NCBI GenBank assembly: GCA_001247695.2 | Contig: LGRX02033437.1 | Span: forward strand, 1-64,000 | DNA from: Cymbomonas tetramitiformis | Lineage: Eukaryota > Chlorophyta > Pyramimonadophyceae > Pyramimonadales > Pyramimonadaceae | DNA length: 64,000 nt | Direction of reading: 5' to 3' | Part shown: in pieces, positions 52,625 through 62,600 of the stretch | Layout: each line of letters starts with the position of its first letter | How positions within the stretch are numbered: position 1 is the first letter of the stretch | Position numbers and translations under genes: made by a program | The notes under the pieces: model-generated | What the model was told of the DNA's origin: nothing | Databases searched by the model: none | The model's input: only the letters and a program-made list of their open reading frames with translations

Positions 52625-52945
52625 CTATGAAAAAAACAAAGGTACAGGTTGCAACAATCGACTATTCAATGCATGCTCCATCGGGAAATGGAACATTTCC
52701 ATCTTTTGAGAAACCTTTTCACCATGTCCTAAAGTATAAGATTTGTATCCAGCCAGAGGATGAACGTTGCTTATCCTAAATGGTGGATATGTGATGTCAT
52801 TGATTGTTTTACATGGTAGCTGTTGCATCATAACCGGTCTAAAACCTGACATTTGAAACATCGTCGCAGTTTGAATTTGATTGTCCACATTGGGACCTAC
52901 GTCTTTTATCATATTTTAACCAACGAATCCAGGTTGCTGTGCCAT
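52625..52945 (-). pseudogene. Small PLV protein with early stop
   Basis: ATG 52945 reads MAQQPGFVG then TAA, with the frame continuing unbroken as NMIKDVGPNVDNQIQTATMF to 52625. It is therefore about 106 codons with one nonsense codon at position 10, or a 95-aa protein from ATG 52912. No recognised domain. It lies just after the major capsid gene. Confidence 0.6.
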
Positions 52946-52948
52946 ATT

Positions 52949-52957
52949 TGTATACTA
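52949..52957 (-). promoter_or_regulatory. PLV start motif TAGTATACA
   Basis: 3 bp upstream of ATG 52945; a two-base-shorter variant of the motif. Confidence 0.55.
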
Positions 52958-52968
52958 TTAACCGCGTT

Positions 52969-54310
52969 TTAAAATACAGTTTCGATGACACGGTTTTGAC
53001 CAATACGAAGAACGGCCGTCGTTTCGCAAATAATCGTTACCTCGTTACCGCCTGCTCGGAGGTCAACCGGCTTTTGTAATGGGTCTCCGTCAATCCCTGC
53101 TTCAGAGTGTGTTTGGAAATAGAAGGAACTGTTCAATCCCCGTGAATCCAGGCCAGTAAGGCTGCGGACGCCCATTTCTGACGGGAGATTCAAACGTACC
53201 ATTGGGATAAACTGATTGTTCAACCAATCTTCGTAACTATTAACAACCCGATAGCGTGCCATAGTTGTCAGCTTTACCGATAGTGAGCAGATTGAATGCT
53301 GCAAGGGGGTCAACTCTATAGTTAGGAACGAACAAATTATTCAAGTTAAATTGTAGAGCTTTCAACTGACCAGCAGAAAACCTAAAATAAGACGGCAAGT
53401 AAGTTGTACCACATGTGTTATCCAGTTTGATAAGTCCTTTAGGCTTGTCCCGATAATCCCCTGGACGTTGAACTGCATATATGTTATCGATACATTGTGA
53501 ACTCAACGAAAATCTTGTGGATCTGTCCATGGTATTAGAACCTTCAAAAAATGAAAAATAGTTCTTATGCGGAATTTCGAGGAAACCGTTACGCAATTTT
53601 GATTCAACGGCTGCATCGTAGACACCTGAACTGAAAGTAATCGTTTATACGGTGAAGTAAAGGTCAGTTAATGAAAATTTTACTTTTGATATTAAAGCTT
53701 CTTGGGCTTTTGGCGTGAGTTCCGTTCCGGGTGCACTGTTTTCGACATAAGCTCCTAATACTTCAGGTCCATGCAAGTACAATCTAATCTGAACTGGTGG
53801 AAGCAAGCTTGTGTCAATATATGATGGTTCTGCCTCGCCCAATATAGAAAGCCAGGTATTCAAAATGTTAGGTCGTGGTGTGGCATAAAAATTGGCAAAA
53901 GTATTGATTTCTTGATTTTTGAGAACACGTTGATAAGTCATTTCTTTACTAAGCGTGGTTTTTATAGTGTCGAGAACGGTGGCTACCGTGCTATAGGATT
54001 GAAAACCAGTGGTCAATTGTTGCCCTCCTGCAAAGACCTCACATCGAGAGATAAGCTTTTCAAGTCCGTTGGGGAGCGTGACAATTAGATTTTTAGCTGC
54101 AGTGTCCGTATACGCAATGGGAGTTGTACACGAACCCTTGCAATGCATACTGAGACTCTTTATATTAACGATGGAATTGACAGGCAGATTCAAAGTTATA
54201 GTAGAGTAAATCGATGCTTCTGTGAGATTTGTCGTTTCTAATCTGAAGTAACTAGTTGAATACGAGTTCATTTTCGATAAGCCGTACGCGAGTGACATCG
54301 GAAGGCTCAT
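52969..54310 (-). pseudogene. PLV major capsid protein (double jelly-roll), interrupted
   Basis: Three frames in series cover about 447 codons. 54310-53645 includes SYFRLETTNLTEASIY, ISRCEVFAGGQQLTTGFQSY and SLTDLYFTV. It ends in an in-frame TAA, after which the frame continues (FLEIPHKNYFSFF, RFSAGQLKALQFNLNNLFVP). A one-base shift near 53,260 leads to YEDWLNNQFIPMVRLNLP and the C-terminus AGGNEVTIICETTAVLRIGQ. The EVF.GGQ.L...F..Y phrase, beta-rich composition, gene order (after the penton-like gene) and length fit MCPs of the PLV group. Two lesions in one gene argue that this copy is not functional, unless they are assembly errors. Identification is by pattern, without an alignment. Confidence 0.7.
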
Positions 54311-54314
54311 TTTG

Positions 54315-54325
54315 TGTATATACTA
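54315..54325 (-). promoter_or_regulatory. PLV start motif TAGTATATACA
   Basis: 4 bp upstream of the major capsid ATG 54310, identical to the motif at 52612-52622. Confidence 0.65.
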
Positions 54326-54407
54326 TATATATTATAAAATATCACCAGCTACAAAAGCAACAATTTTAAAAAAGCAACAATCACAGAAAATCATCAATCG
54401 AAGATAA

Positions 54408-54428
54408 GCAACATTCAAAGAATGTTGC
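54408..54428 (-). terminator. Hairpin between minor and major capsid genes
   Basis: GCAACATTC-AAA-GAATGTTGC: a perfect 9-bp stem with a 3-nt loop, 34 bp after the minor capsid stop on the leftward strand. Neighbouring GTTGCCCGT words are repeated three times. Confidence 0.5.
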
Positions 54429-54461
54429 CGTTGTTGCCCGTGTTGCCCGTGCTGTTGCCGT

Positions 54462-55474
54462 TCAAAGAATATCACCCATAAGACCAACTGGTGCCAGTTC
54501 TTCAACCTTGATGCTTAAAGAATAATTTACGCTGCCGTCCGATGCTTGAGTGGGGGACGCTAATGGTATCAATCTAGCTTTGCTGTCCGTAAGCGTCATT
54601 CTAAAAGAAGTGAATTGTGACCCTGAAACTTCGATAACAAAGTTTTGATTTGGGTATATATATCGTATGAAGTCTGTTGTGGTATCGCTCGGTAAAAGTA
54701 TCTTTGCAAATATATCGCTGCTAATCATTTCATTGATGTTGGTAAATGTGGAAAGATTTGTTGATTCAATGTTGTATGTCGGCAACGATGTAATACGGAG
54801 GTATAGAGCATCATTGGTTCGGATGTTGCAAGGGTATACTGATTTAAACACGGCGGCATTAGGTATTACTATGGTAAACAGGTCCATGAGTTGAGACACC
54901 GTTGCCAAACCAGCTGTACTTCTGTTAACTCGGCCACCCAAAACTTGGTCTGAATCATTATACTTTCCGGCTTTCGAAACACATGCATTTAATGCAATGT
55001 CTAAAGGACTTACAATGACTGCTTTAAAATCACCACTCACGCTAAATGCTACAAATTTGATATTTGGTACTGCAGGGTTTAACGCGATACGAAATTTATT
55101 CTGATAGTCCAGTCCATCTCCACTATCATTGTATTTTACATCAACTGTACCCGTATATCCATTAATATCATTCTTTATCTTTGCTTCCAATATTTCTGTT
55201 AGTTGACCTAATTCAGTGTAGTTAGCATAAGTAATTTGTACTTCCGTTAAAGTATTATATTATTTGCTGTATCACCAGTATAGAATATGCCATTGGTCTC
55301 GTTGATAGAGTACCATGTCTTTGCACAAGAGAAAGTATTCAAAGTTAATCTTAATTTTGATTGTGTCCTATAGTTGGTCAGTTGAGTGGGAACATTCATT
55401 TGCAACACACGTGCGTCCCCATTGCTGTTGTCTTCGCTTGAAAGGAACAATGTCCGAGTACTAATTACGCTCAT
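54462..55474 (-). pseudogene. PLV minor capsid (penton-like) protein, one frameshift
   Basis: ATG 55474 opens MSVISTRTLFLSSEDNSNGD, with QLTNYRTQSKLRLTLNTFS, the characteristic start of PLV/virophage penton-like minor capsid proteins. At about 55,247-55,255 (an AT-rich AATAATATAATAC stretch) a one-base shift moves to the frame NTLTEVQITYANYTELGQLT, which runs unbroken to 54462. Total about 337 codons. It overlaps the upstream small gene by 14 bases. Single indel in a homopolymer-like stretch: decay or assembly error. Confidence 0.7.
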
Positions 55475-55673
55475 CTGTATTAATATAACAATTATCTTTT
55501 ATGGCATCAACAGTATCTCTGTCTAAAGGTTTCGGTTCCTCAATATTGCCGTTGTACAAATCATCGTAATAGTCTGGACGTTTGATATAATCATCAACGA
55601 GGAGTTCCATATGTGTTTCTTTAAGGTCTGGGTATTGAAGTTTGGCTAAGCGTATCAATTCTTGACGGTCCAT
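55461..55673 (-). CDS. Small PLV protein of unknown function (70 aa)
   Basis: ATG 55673, MDRQELIRLAKLQYPDLKET, acidic and helical, with a YIKRPDYYDDLYNG segment. Intact. Lies between the lipase palindrome and the minor capsid gene, overlapping the latter by 14 nt. No known domain. Confidence 0.6.
   Translation of the reverse strand: MDRQELIRLAKLQYPDLKETHMELLVDDYIKRPDYYDDLYNGNIEEPKPLDRDTVDAIKDNCYINTDERN
55476..55487 (-). promoter_or_regulatory. PLV start motif variant TATATTAATACA
   Basis: One base upstream of the minor capsid ATG 55474, inside the end of the preceding gene. Confidence 0.5.
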
Positions 55674-55691
55674 CTTATTATCATATAAATC

Positions 55692-55769
55692 AAAAAAGGT
55701 GGCAGATTAGGTCATATTCTCGTTATCTTATATATAATCCAAAATATGACCTAAAATGCCACCTTTTTT
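55692..55769. terminator. Viral palindrome 4 (core inverted), overlapping the lipase 3' end
   Basis: Arms AAAAAAGGTGG..AGGTCATATT and AATATGACCT..CCACCTTTTTT around core CTCGTTATCTTATATATA, inverted relative to copies 1 and 2. The right arm encodes the last five lipase residues (KKVAF) and its stop. It sits between the lipase and the next gene. Confidence 0.85.
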
Positions 55770-57075
55770 GATTCTTCAACAAACTCCTTATCTTGGTCAG
55801 CACGACCCGTGGCTTGACGTATCATCTCTGTGATTGGGTCATAGACCGGCACTTCCGTTAACGGTTTTTGTTCTATAGGATTCAATCCCAATTTTCCACG
55901 TATGTAATTCTTCTCACCTAAGCTTTCCGTAACACCCATTACATTCATGAAATCTGTCAAATTCACGTTGGGAGTTTCTGATAGTAAGATTGGTTCTAAT
56001 AGACCTTGAGTGGTCCTAAAGATACGTTCGTCGTTGGTGTCAGTCGGTGTGTAATATCCAAGATATCCACCGAGAGCTGAACCCGTCATAGCGTTCGCGA
56101 AGCCGTAACGAGACCTTGCTGTACTAACTCGCGTAGACTCCGGTGTATCTGAGTACATTTGTTCCACGCTATGCAATTTTGTCAAATCGTTTTCGGTACC
56201 TTCCTTTGGGTTGATGTGTACGATGTCGCAATTGCTCTTTGGATGTGGTTTCAGTCGTGCCGGCAAGGACACCAGATCACCTTCAGTTGAGTATAATACT
56301 TGCTTTTCGGTCCGAGTGTTCATCGGTTCTTGCAAAGGATTAATTGCTGGATTGAAATGATGCCCTTCTACATTGTTCATTTCTGCAACATAATTGCTTT
56401 GACCTCCTCCGTTAGAGTGTCCGGTGACCGATAACTTATAGCCACCGTATTTACTTTTGACATCGTCAAATCGTTGTTGCGCTTCTTGATATCTTGACGT
56501 GTTACGTTGTTGTTTCATCAGTGTCAAAAGGTTGACATACCAATCTTCTACGTTTTGTCCGCGTGAGATATCTTGGGCAAGAGTGTTGAGACTGGCAAAC
56601 TCTGCATCGCTACCTCGGTAAGCAATGATAACGTCTTGACTTTTAGGATTGACCAACGTCGTAGAGTTCGTCTACCCGACAAACTTCGGTCTACGTAATA
56701 ACCTGGAAGTCATTTCATTATATTTGTTAGACGTGCTTTATCACCATAACTATATGCATACTAAACGTCTGATGCTCGTGCATATTTCGTTTGTGTAGAA
56801 TTATCCCTAGACGTGATATTAGCACCAAAGACTTTGTTCAGGGCGGTTCTTGGAAATTTCACTGCGTCTTGACTCAAGTCATTCAGCAAATTAGAGGTGT
56901 CCCTTTGTGTATACTTGTCAACATCGTTAGGTTTCATGATTGGTTTACTCTTGACTGTGACCATAGTTTTGAAAGGTTTACTGCTGTTGTCAGACCTATT
57001 ACGCGAAACCGGACTATGTATTTGTTTCTCATCTTTATCGGCATCGATAGAATTACTAAAAGAACTGGTTGACGG
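55751..57075 (-). pseudogene. PLV class-3 lipase-like protein, multiply disrupted
   Basis: The C-terminal 302 codons are open: VIIAYRGSDAEFASL, the nucleophile elbow VTGHSNGGGQS (GxSxG, Ser), DLVSLPARLKPH (candidate Asp) and VEGHHFNPA. The N-terminal part is in the frame of 56964-56761 (MVTVKSKPIMKPNDVDKYTQ), which is interrupted by TAG at 56761-56763, then TGA near 56,712, and needs a one-base shift near 56,670 (YYVDRSLSG) to reach the lipase core. Upstream of 56964 the frame stays open in a Ser/Asp-rich stretch until the GC-rich junction near 57,075, so the true start is missing or unclear. Lipase_3 proteins are common in PLVs and may act in entry or release. The 3' end is inside palindrome 4. 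Confidence 0.75.
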
Positions 57076-57080
57076 ACGAC

Positions 57081-57526
57081 AGTAAGAGTTGAAATGCCTC
57101 CCTCGGCGCTAAGGAAGCCTGGCCGACGGCGCGCAGGTGAACGTCCCGGTCGCTCTCCGGGAAGCAGCGCGCCTGGTTGTCGGACCCCTACGTGACCGAC
57201 TCCCGCGCCACGTCCCATCGACTTTGGGGCACATTATGAGGTGCACCTTAAGAGACCTCACGGCGCGTCTCTCCCAAAATCTGACGGTCCATATCGAAAT
57301 AACCGCAAAATATATTATTGCAACACGGGTATCATCGACCACCATGGGACCCCAAATGTGATATCCCAAATGAGGCTGCGATAGAAGTTGCACAGCATTT
57401 GTGTGGCATTCCAAAATTCTACGGTGTGGAGGGCCTTAGGCTGCACCATGATCAGGCAGGGTCCCAGGCTAGGCACACCGCTTCCTATGCTCGAATGACT
57501 GGCGCCACTTTCCCTCCAACCTCAAA
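57081..57526. other. GC-rich host junction, no gene seen
   Basis: Composition changes sharply at about 57,080. No convincing ORF. Confidence 0.5.
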
Positions 57527-57665
57527 GGCTCGCAGCCCACAAAGCTGTATACCAACCTCGAGGCTCGCAGCCCACACAGCTGTATGCCGACCTCGAGGCT
57601 CGCAGCCCACACAGCTGTATGCCGATCTCGAGGCTCGCAGCCCACACAGCTGTATGCCGACCGTG
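57527..57665. repeat. 35-bp tandem repeat, four copies
   Basis: CCTCGAGGCTCGCAGCCCAC followed by ACAGCTGTATGCCGA, repeated four times with few changes. Confidence 0.9.
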
Positions 57666-57912
57666 TCCCCCAATTCAAAGCAATGGTATAATCCGCCACT
57701 TCTCGGGTGGCAGGCAGATTCACATGTGGCATGCCAACACCCAGGGCACGGCGCGGGTCTGGGGACTCTGAGGGGGGCCATCGGGCCAGGGGAGCGTGAG
57801 GGAGGCAAGGGTAAGCGGCACAGATCAAAGGTGGAAGAGGCTTGCTTGGTGAGCGGTGAGCGCGGCCGAGGGATTGACGAGTTCGGTTTTTGTGGCGTGG
57901 GTGGGCCAGGCT

Positions 57913-58158
57913 CTACCGCCACTCAGTCTTCCACAGGTCGTTCCCCGCCGGCTTGAGCACCGTGTCACCGAACGTGGCGTCAATACTGTGAAATCCCCCG
58001 GTCACATACACCTCCCCCTGCGGCCCATGTGCGGCGTCGGCCAGTCCGCCCCCGCCGCTCTGCCGAACACACCAAGCGCCACGTGGCAGGCCAGCCGAAG
58101 TCAGCCCACCATCACCCCAGTCGATGAAAGCAGCGAGAACAGGGCCGAGCCGTGGCAA
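57913..58158 (-). pseudogene. SBBP (beta-propeller) repeat fragment
   Basis: The minus-strand frame reads AWCVRQSGGGGLADAAHGPQ, then GEVYVTGGFHSIDATFGDTV and LKPAGNDLWKTEW. This matches one SBBP-type repeat (GxVYVTGxF...FGxxxLxxxGxxDxFxxK[WY]). One repeat only, with no start or further blades visible in the same frame nearby, so it is an exon or a fragment. Confidence 0.6.
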
Positions 58159-58730
58159 GGCACCACGCCCTGCGAGATCAGAGGAGCTCTACCGGCACAC
58201 ATATACTGAGAGCTAGGCCGTTTCTCCTTCGCTCCTATCGAAAGATCAGAAACGACCTGATCGCACGGCTGACATACCTAGCTCAGGCATACTCGTACCA
58301 AAATATGGCGGGGCTTGCATGTGGGCGCGGCTTCCTTACTTCGCCGATCGGTGCATATGGGGGAGGATGACATTGAGGTCATAAATGTGCTGGCCAGTGC
58401 ATCCAGGTGGGAGGCGCACGCCCCAATCAACCACACCGCTGAGTGCGCATGTTGGAAGACACGTGGCATGCACACGGATGTCTACCCTCGTAGCTGGCGA
58501 GGCTCAAACGTGGACAATGGGACAGCGCCTCCATCTGGTCGATACAAGCACGCTGTCACTCTGGCGGCGATCTACATCGGTGGACGCTGCAATCACTTCT
58601 GATGCGATTGATCTGTGCGCTGTCACCGTCTCGCCCGCCACATTCACACGGGGAAGGACGTGAGGCACGCGTCCTGCAAGCCCCGCACCTGCGCTGTACT
58701 AGGGTACATCACGAGTCAGTACGAGAGACA
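58159..58730. other. No gene recognised
   Basis: Host-like sequence with overlapping small ORFs; one forward phrase (PPSGRYKHAVTLAAIYIGG) faintly recalls a Kelch repeat but is isolated. Confidence 0.4.
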
Positions 58731-58734
58731 GGCG

Positions 58735-59461
58735 TGTCAGAATGACGAGTGACAGAAACTATGACAGTCACCAACCGGAAATGATGACAGTCACCAGCAT
58801 GACCGAATGACACAGGTGACTGGCAGAATTGACAAAGGTGACCGACAGAAGTGACTGACTCAAATGTGACATTTGAATATCTGCACCTACAGCAGATCAG
58901 ACTTGAGAGAATTGGTGGGATACCATTTAGGATTCGATCAGTCGAACATAACTGGAGGGAATCGAGGAGGACCTCAGTTATACAGTCACATCAGCAGATC
59001 TGTGAGTATTCAAATGAGAGACTTGGGAGGTGACAGTCAGAAACATTTAAGTACTGATGACAGATCCCAGCTGATTGGTTGTTGCAGTCAGCAAATGACT
59101 GAACACATGAAGTGGCATGGTAAGGACGAGTTACCTTAAGTAGAGAGCTGTGCAAGCTCTCGGGGTTGAGTTTAAAATTGTCGTACATTGGCAGCCACCT
59201 CTGTGGCTGTTAGGCAACTTGACCAAAGAGTAATTTAAAAGATCCGATTCCAATATTACCCTATGGTCCCAGGACCATATTCTCTGCAAGTGTTACTTGC
59301 ACCCTTGTGAGACTGGTTCAGTCCTCACAACCGAACAACATATATGTATCATGCTTACAGCTATACATCTCCTTGTAGGACTGCTGAACTAGGTTCCCTT
59401 CCTACATTGTGTAAGTAGACTTAGAAGCTCTGAGAGAGCACCCCCGAACAACTGGTATCAG
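58735..59461 (+). repeat. Probable 5' LTR of a further retrotransposon
   Basis: TGTCAGAATGACGAG to CCCCGAACA, about 727 bp, with repeated TGACAGTCACC words in the first part. It is directly followed by AC-TGGTATCAGCGTGG, a good primer-binding site for an initiator-Met-type tRNA 3' end. The start (TGTCAG) matches the chromovirus LTR start. The partner LTR would be outside the window, so the left boundary is a guess. Confidence 0.6.
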
Positions 59462-59463
59462 CG

Positions 59464-59481
59464 TGGTCGCGGTTCACGACT
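59464..59481 (+). promoter_or_regulatory. Probable tRNA primer-binding site
   Basis: TGGTATCAGCGTGGTCGC: complementary to a tRNA 3' end of the type ...CGCTGATACCA. Confidence 0.6.
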
Positions 59482-59623
59482 CGCCGTTGGTACTAGCGTT
59501 CTACAACCCTGTACCAACATAAATTTTAGCTTGAATGTTCCGCCTTTGGGCGAGGAAATCGTGTCGAACAGTTAGACACGTTCATTAACTAAAGACTTGT
59601 GCCGATAATAGAGCTCTGTGCCG

Positions 59624-62600
59624 ATGATATCGTCACGCGAGTTTGGGAGCGACTTCACCATCGGACCATCGGCAGCGTTTGCATCGGCGACGGGTTTATT
59701 GTCGTCACCCATGCGCGGCGTTCCATCAGCAAGTTGCTACGGCGGGTTTGTACCATCGTTATATGCTGTGGGTGCTGGACATGTCGTACATGCCGCGCAG
59801 TACTCAGCGGAGTCGTACGTGCCAAATGCCGGTTTCTTGGCGCAGCAACAACAGCAATTGTTGTCCCTGCAACTGCAGAATTTGCAAAATCTGCGAAAGC
59901 TGAGTCATCAACACCAGCTGCCGGCGCACGCGTATCATCAACAACCACGGATGGTCGCATCGCTGTATCAAGGGTTGTCGCCGTACTGTCCGAATACCGG
60001 CTTGTTCGCTGGTACGGGTGTGCATTCCGGTGTGTCGTTACCGGTGTCACCAATGCAGCCGTGTATGTTGCATCCACAGACCTTGAGCACTGGTGCGTAC
60101 GACCAGCAGCGCACGGTGGAGTTGGCTACGTACACGCGGTGTTTGATCGCCAAGCATCGGCGCCAGCATCGGATCGCCAAACGACGTCAACAACGGTTAC
60201 GACAGCAGCTGGCGCTGCCGATAAGTGGTAGTTGTTCTGAGATTTCGACGGCTCAGTGTGTGGCTTCGCCCGATGATCCAGCAGCAGCACGCATTTCCGC
60301 TCCGGATATCGCGGCGTCACCCAGAGGGGTGACGCTATTATCCGTAACTCCATCCGACTTATTGGCTATGGATGACGATGCCTTCTGGGCTGCGGTGGAT
60401 GCGGTTGAGGAGTCGCCGGACCCAGAGGAGGAGGATGACTTCTGGAGTTGCGATGCTGAGGTTGCTGCCGATGCTAACGTTGCTGGAGGAATGCAGCGTT
60501 CAGCATGCTCATTGTCGTACGACACGTTAGCAACAACTGATGATGATGATGATGATGATATGATGATGATGATGATGAGGACGTCACTTGCGCGCCGTGC
60601 CTCCATCACCTTCAAGGGGGGGGGAAAGTGCGGATCAGTGATGATCATGGTGATTCGCCACCTCCAGAGCCGCCTCCGCATTCATATATAATGTGTCGTG
60701 ATGGAGTGTCGCCGGCTGTCGGGCATATATCGTCATCACACCTTGATCATGATTCCACTGCGGATATTGACCAAGTCGAATCATCACCGCTATCACCGAC
60801 ATGCACCGAATTATTGGCATTATCTGAATGTGCCAAACTATCATCACACGATCTACCTATATGTGATATTAGCAATACGCCTGTCGGGCATATATCGTCA
60901 TCACATCTTGGTCATGATTCCACTGCGGATATTGACCAAGTCGAATCATCACCGCTATCACCGACATGCACCGAATTATTGGCATTATTTGAATGTGCCA
61001 AACTATCATCACACGATCTACCTATATGTGATATTAGCAATACGCCTGTCGGGCATATATCGTCATCACATCTTGGTCATGATACCACTGCAGATATTGA
61101 CCAAGTCGAATCATCAGCCGACGGTATTATATATACGTGTACACAATCATCATCAGCCGTGCATGCTACTTCGCCTTCAGTATCGGCGTTGATATATCAC
61201 CGGCGGCAGCAAGTGGATGATGATAATCTTGGAACGTCGTCGGCTGTCAAGCATACATCAGCATTGGCTTATTGTGATGATTCTGGAATTGGGATAGGTG
61301 TGGCAACACGCAGTGCAACCGCTGCCCCGGTAGCCCATCACGCACTATATGCAGCCGCTGCCCCGGTAGCCCATGGCGCATGCAGTGCGGTCGCTGCCCC
61401 GGTAGCACATGGCGCATGCAGTACGGTCGCTGACCCCGCAGCCCTTGGCGCATGCAGTGCGGCCGCTGCCTCCGCAGCCCTTGGCGCATGCAGTGCAACC
61501 GCTGCCCCGGTAGCCCATCACGCACTATATGCAGCCGCTGCCCCGGTAGCCCATGGCGCATGCAGTGCGGTCGCTGTCCCGGTAGCACATGGCGCATGCA
61601 ATGCGGCCGCTGCCCCGGTAGCTCGCACAAACCTCGCTGCTCCTGCATCTCGTGCGGACCTCACAGCGCATGGCGCATACAAAGCGGCCGCTGACCCCGC
61701 AGCCCTTGGCGCACGCAATGCGACCGCTGCCCTGGCTGACCAGCACACGCGCAGTGCGGCCGCTGCCCCGGCAGCCCAACGCGTACCACGTGCGGCTGCT
61801 GCCCCGGCAGCCCAGCACGCACTACGTGCGGCCGCAGCCTCGGCAGCCCAACACGCACACGCGCACACGCACACACGCACACATGTGACAGATGCGTGTA
61901 TACCGGTCGGGGAGAATGCTCGCACACTCGCGTATGTATATGCGGACACCACTGCCGATGTACATATACTGGGCGAGGACGGTGTGCGTACACACACGCG
62001 TGTGCCGGATGCGTGTATACCGGTTGGGGAGGGTACGCATGCACTCGTATATGCATCTGCGGACACTACCATTGCGGATGCTGTCGATGCACATATACCG
62101 GGCAAGGATAGTGTGCGTACACACACGCATGTGCCGGATGCGTGTATACCGGTCGGGGAGAATGCTCGCACACTCGCGTATGTATATGCGGACACCACTG
62201 CCGATGCACATATACCGGGCGAGGACGGTGTGCGTACACACACGCGTGTGCCGGATGCGTGTATACCGGTTGGGGAGGGTACGCATGCACTCGTATATGC
62301 ATCTGCGGACACTACCATTGCGGATGCTGTCGATGCACATATACCGGGCGAGGACGGTGTGCGTACACACACGCGTGTGCCGGATGCGTGTATACCGGTT
62401 GGGGAGGGTACGCATGCACTCGTATATGCATCTGCGGACACTACCATTGCGGATGCTGTCGATGCACATATACCGGGCGAGGACGGTGTGCGTACACACA
62501 CGTGTGTGCCGGATGCGTGTATACCGGTCGGGGAGAATGCTCGCACACTCGCGTATGTATATGCGGACACCACTGCCGATGCACATATACCGGGCGAGGA

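Larger units (their letters stand above)
37190..57080 (-). mobile_element. Endogenous Polinton-like virus (PLV) remnant, partial and invaded
   Basis: A run of AT-richer sequence with leftward genes typical of the morphogenesis module of PLV/virophage-type viruses: a class-3 lipase, penton-like minor capsid protein, double-jelly-roll major capsid protein, small structural proteins and a fibre. Viral sequence proper totals about 8.3 kb; the rest is a chromovirus and an inverted-repeat transposon. Boundaries are set by composition and loss of viral ORFs: GC-rich host sequence starts near 57,080, where the lipase N-terminus is cut off. The left edge lies just beyond the last palindrome. No ATPase, protease, DNA polymerase or integrase was seen, so it is a fragment. 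Every large gene has stops or frameshifts. Confidence 0.75.

Noticed and set aside
57109..57414. Minus-strand ORF crossing the virus-host junction
   Set aside because: No motif; spans a composition break and is unlikely to be real.
58315..58602. Kelch-repeat protein
   Set aside because: One faint PPSGRYKHA...IYIGG phrase, no second repeat.
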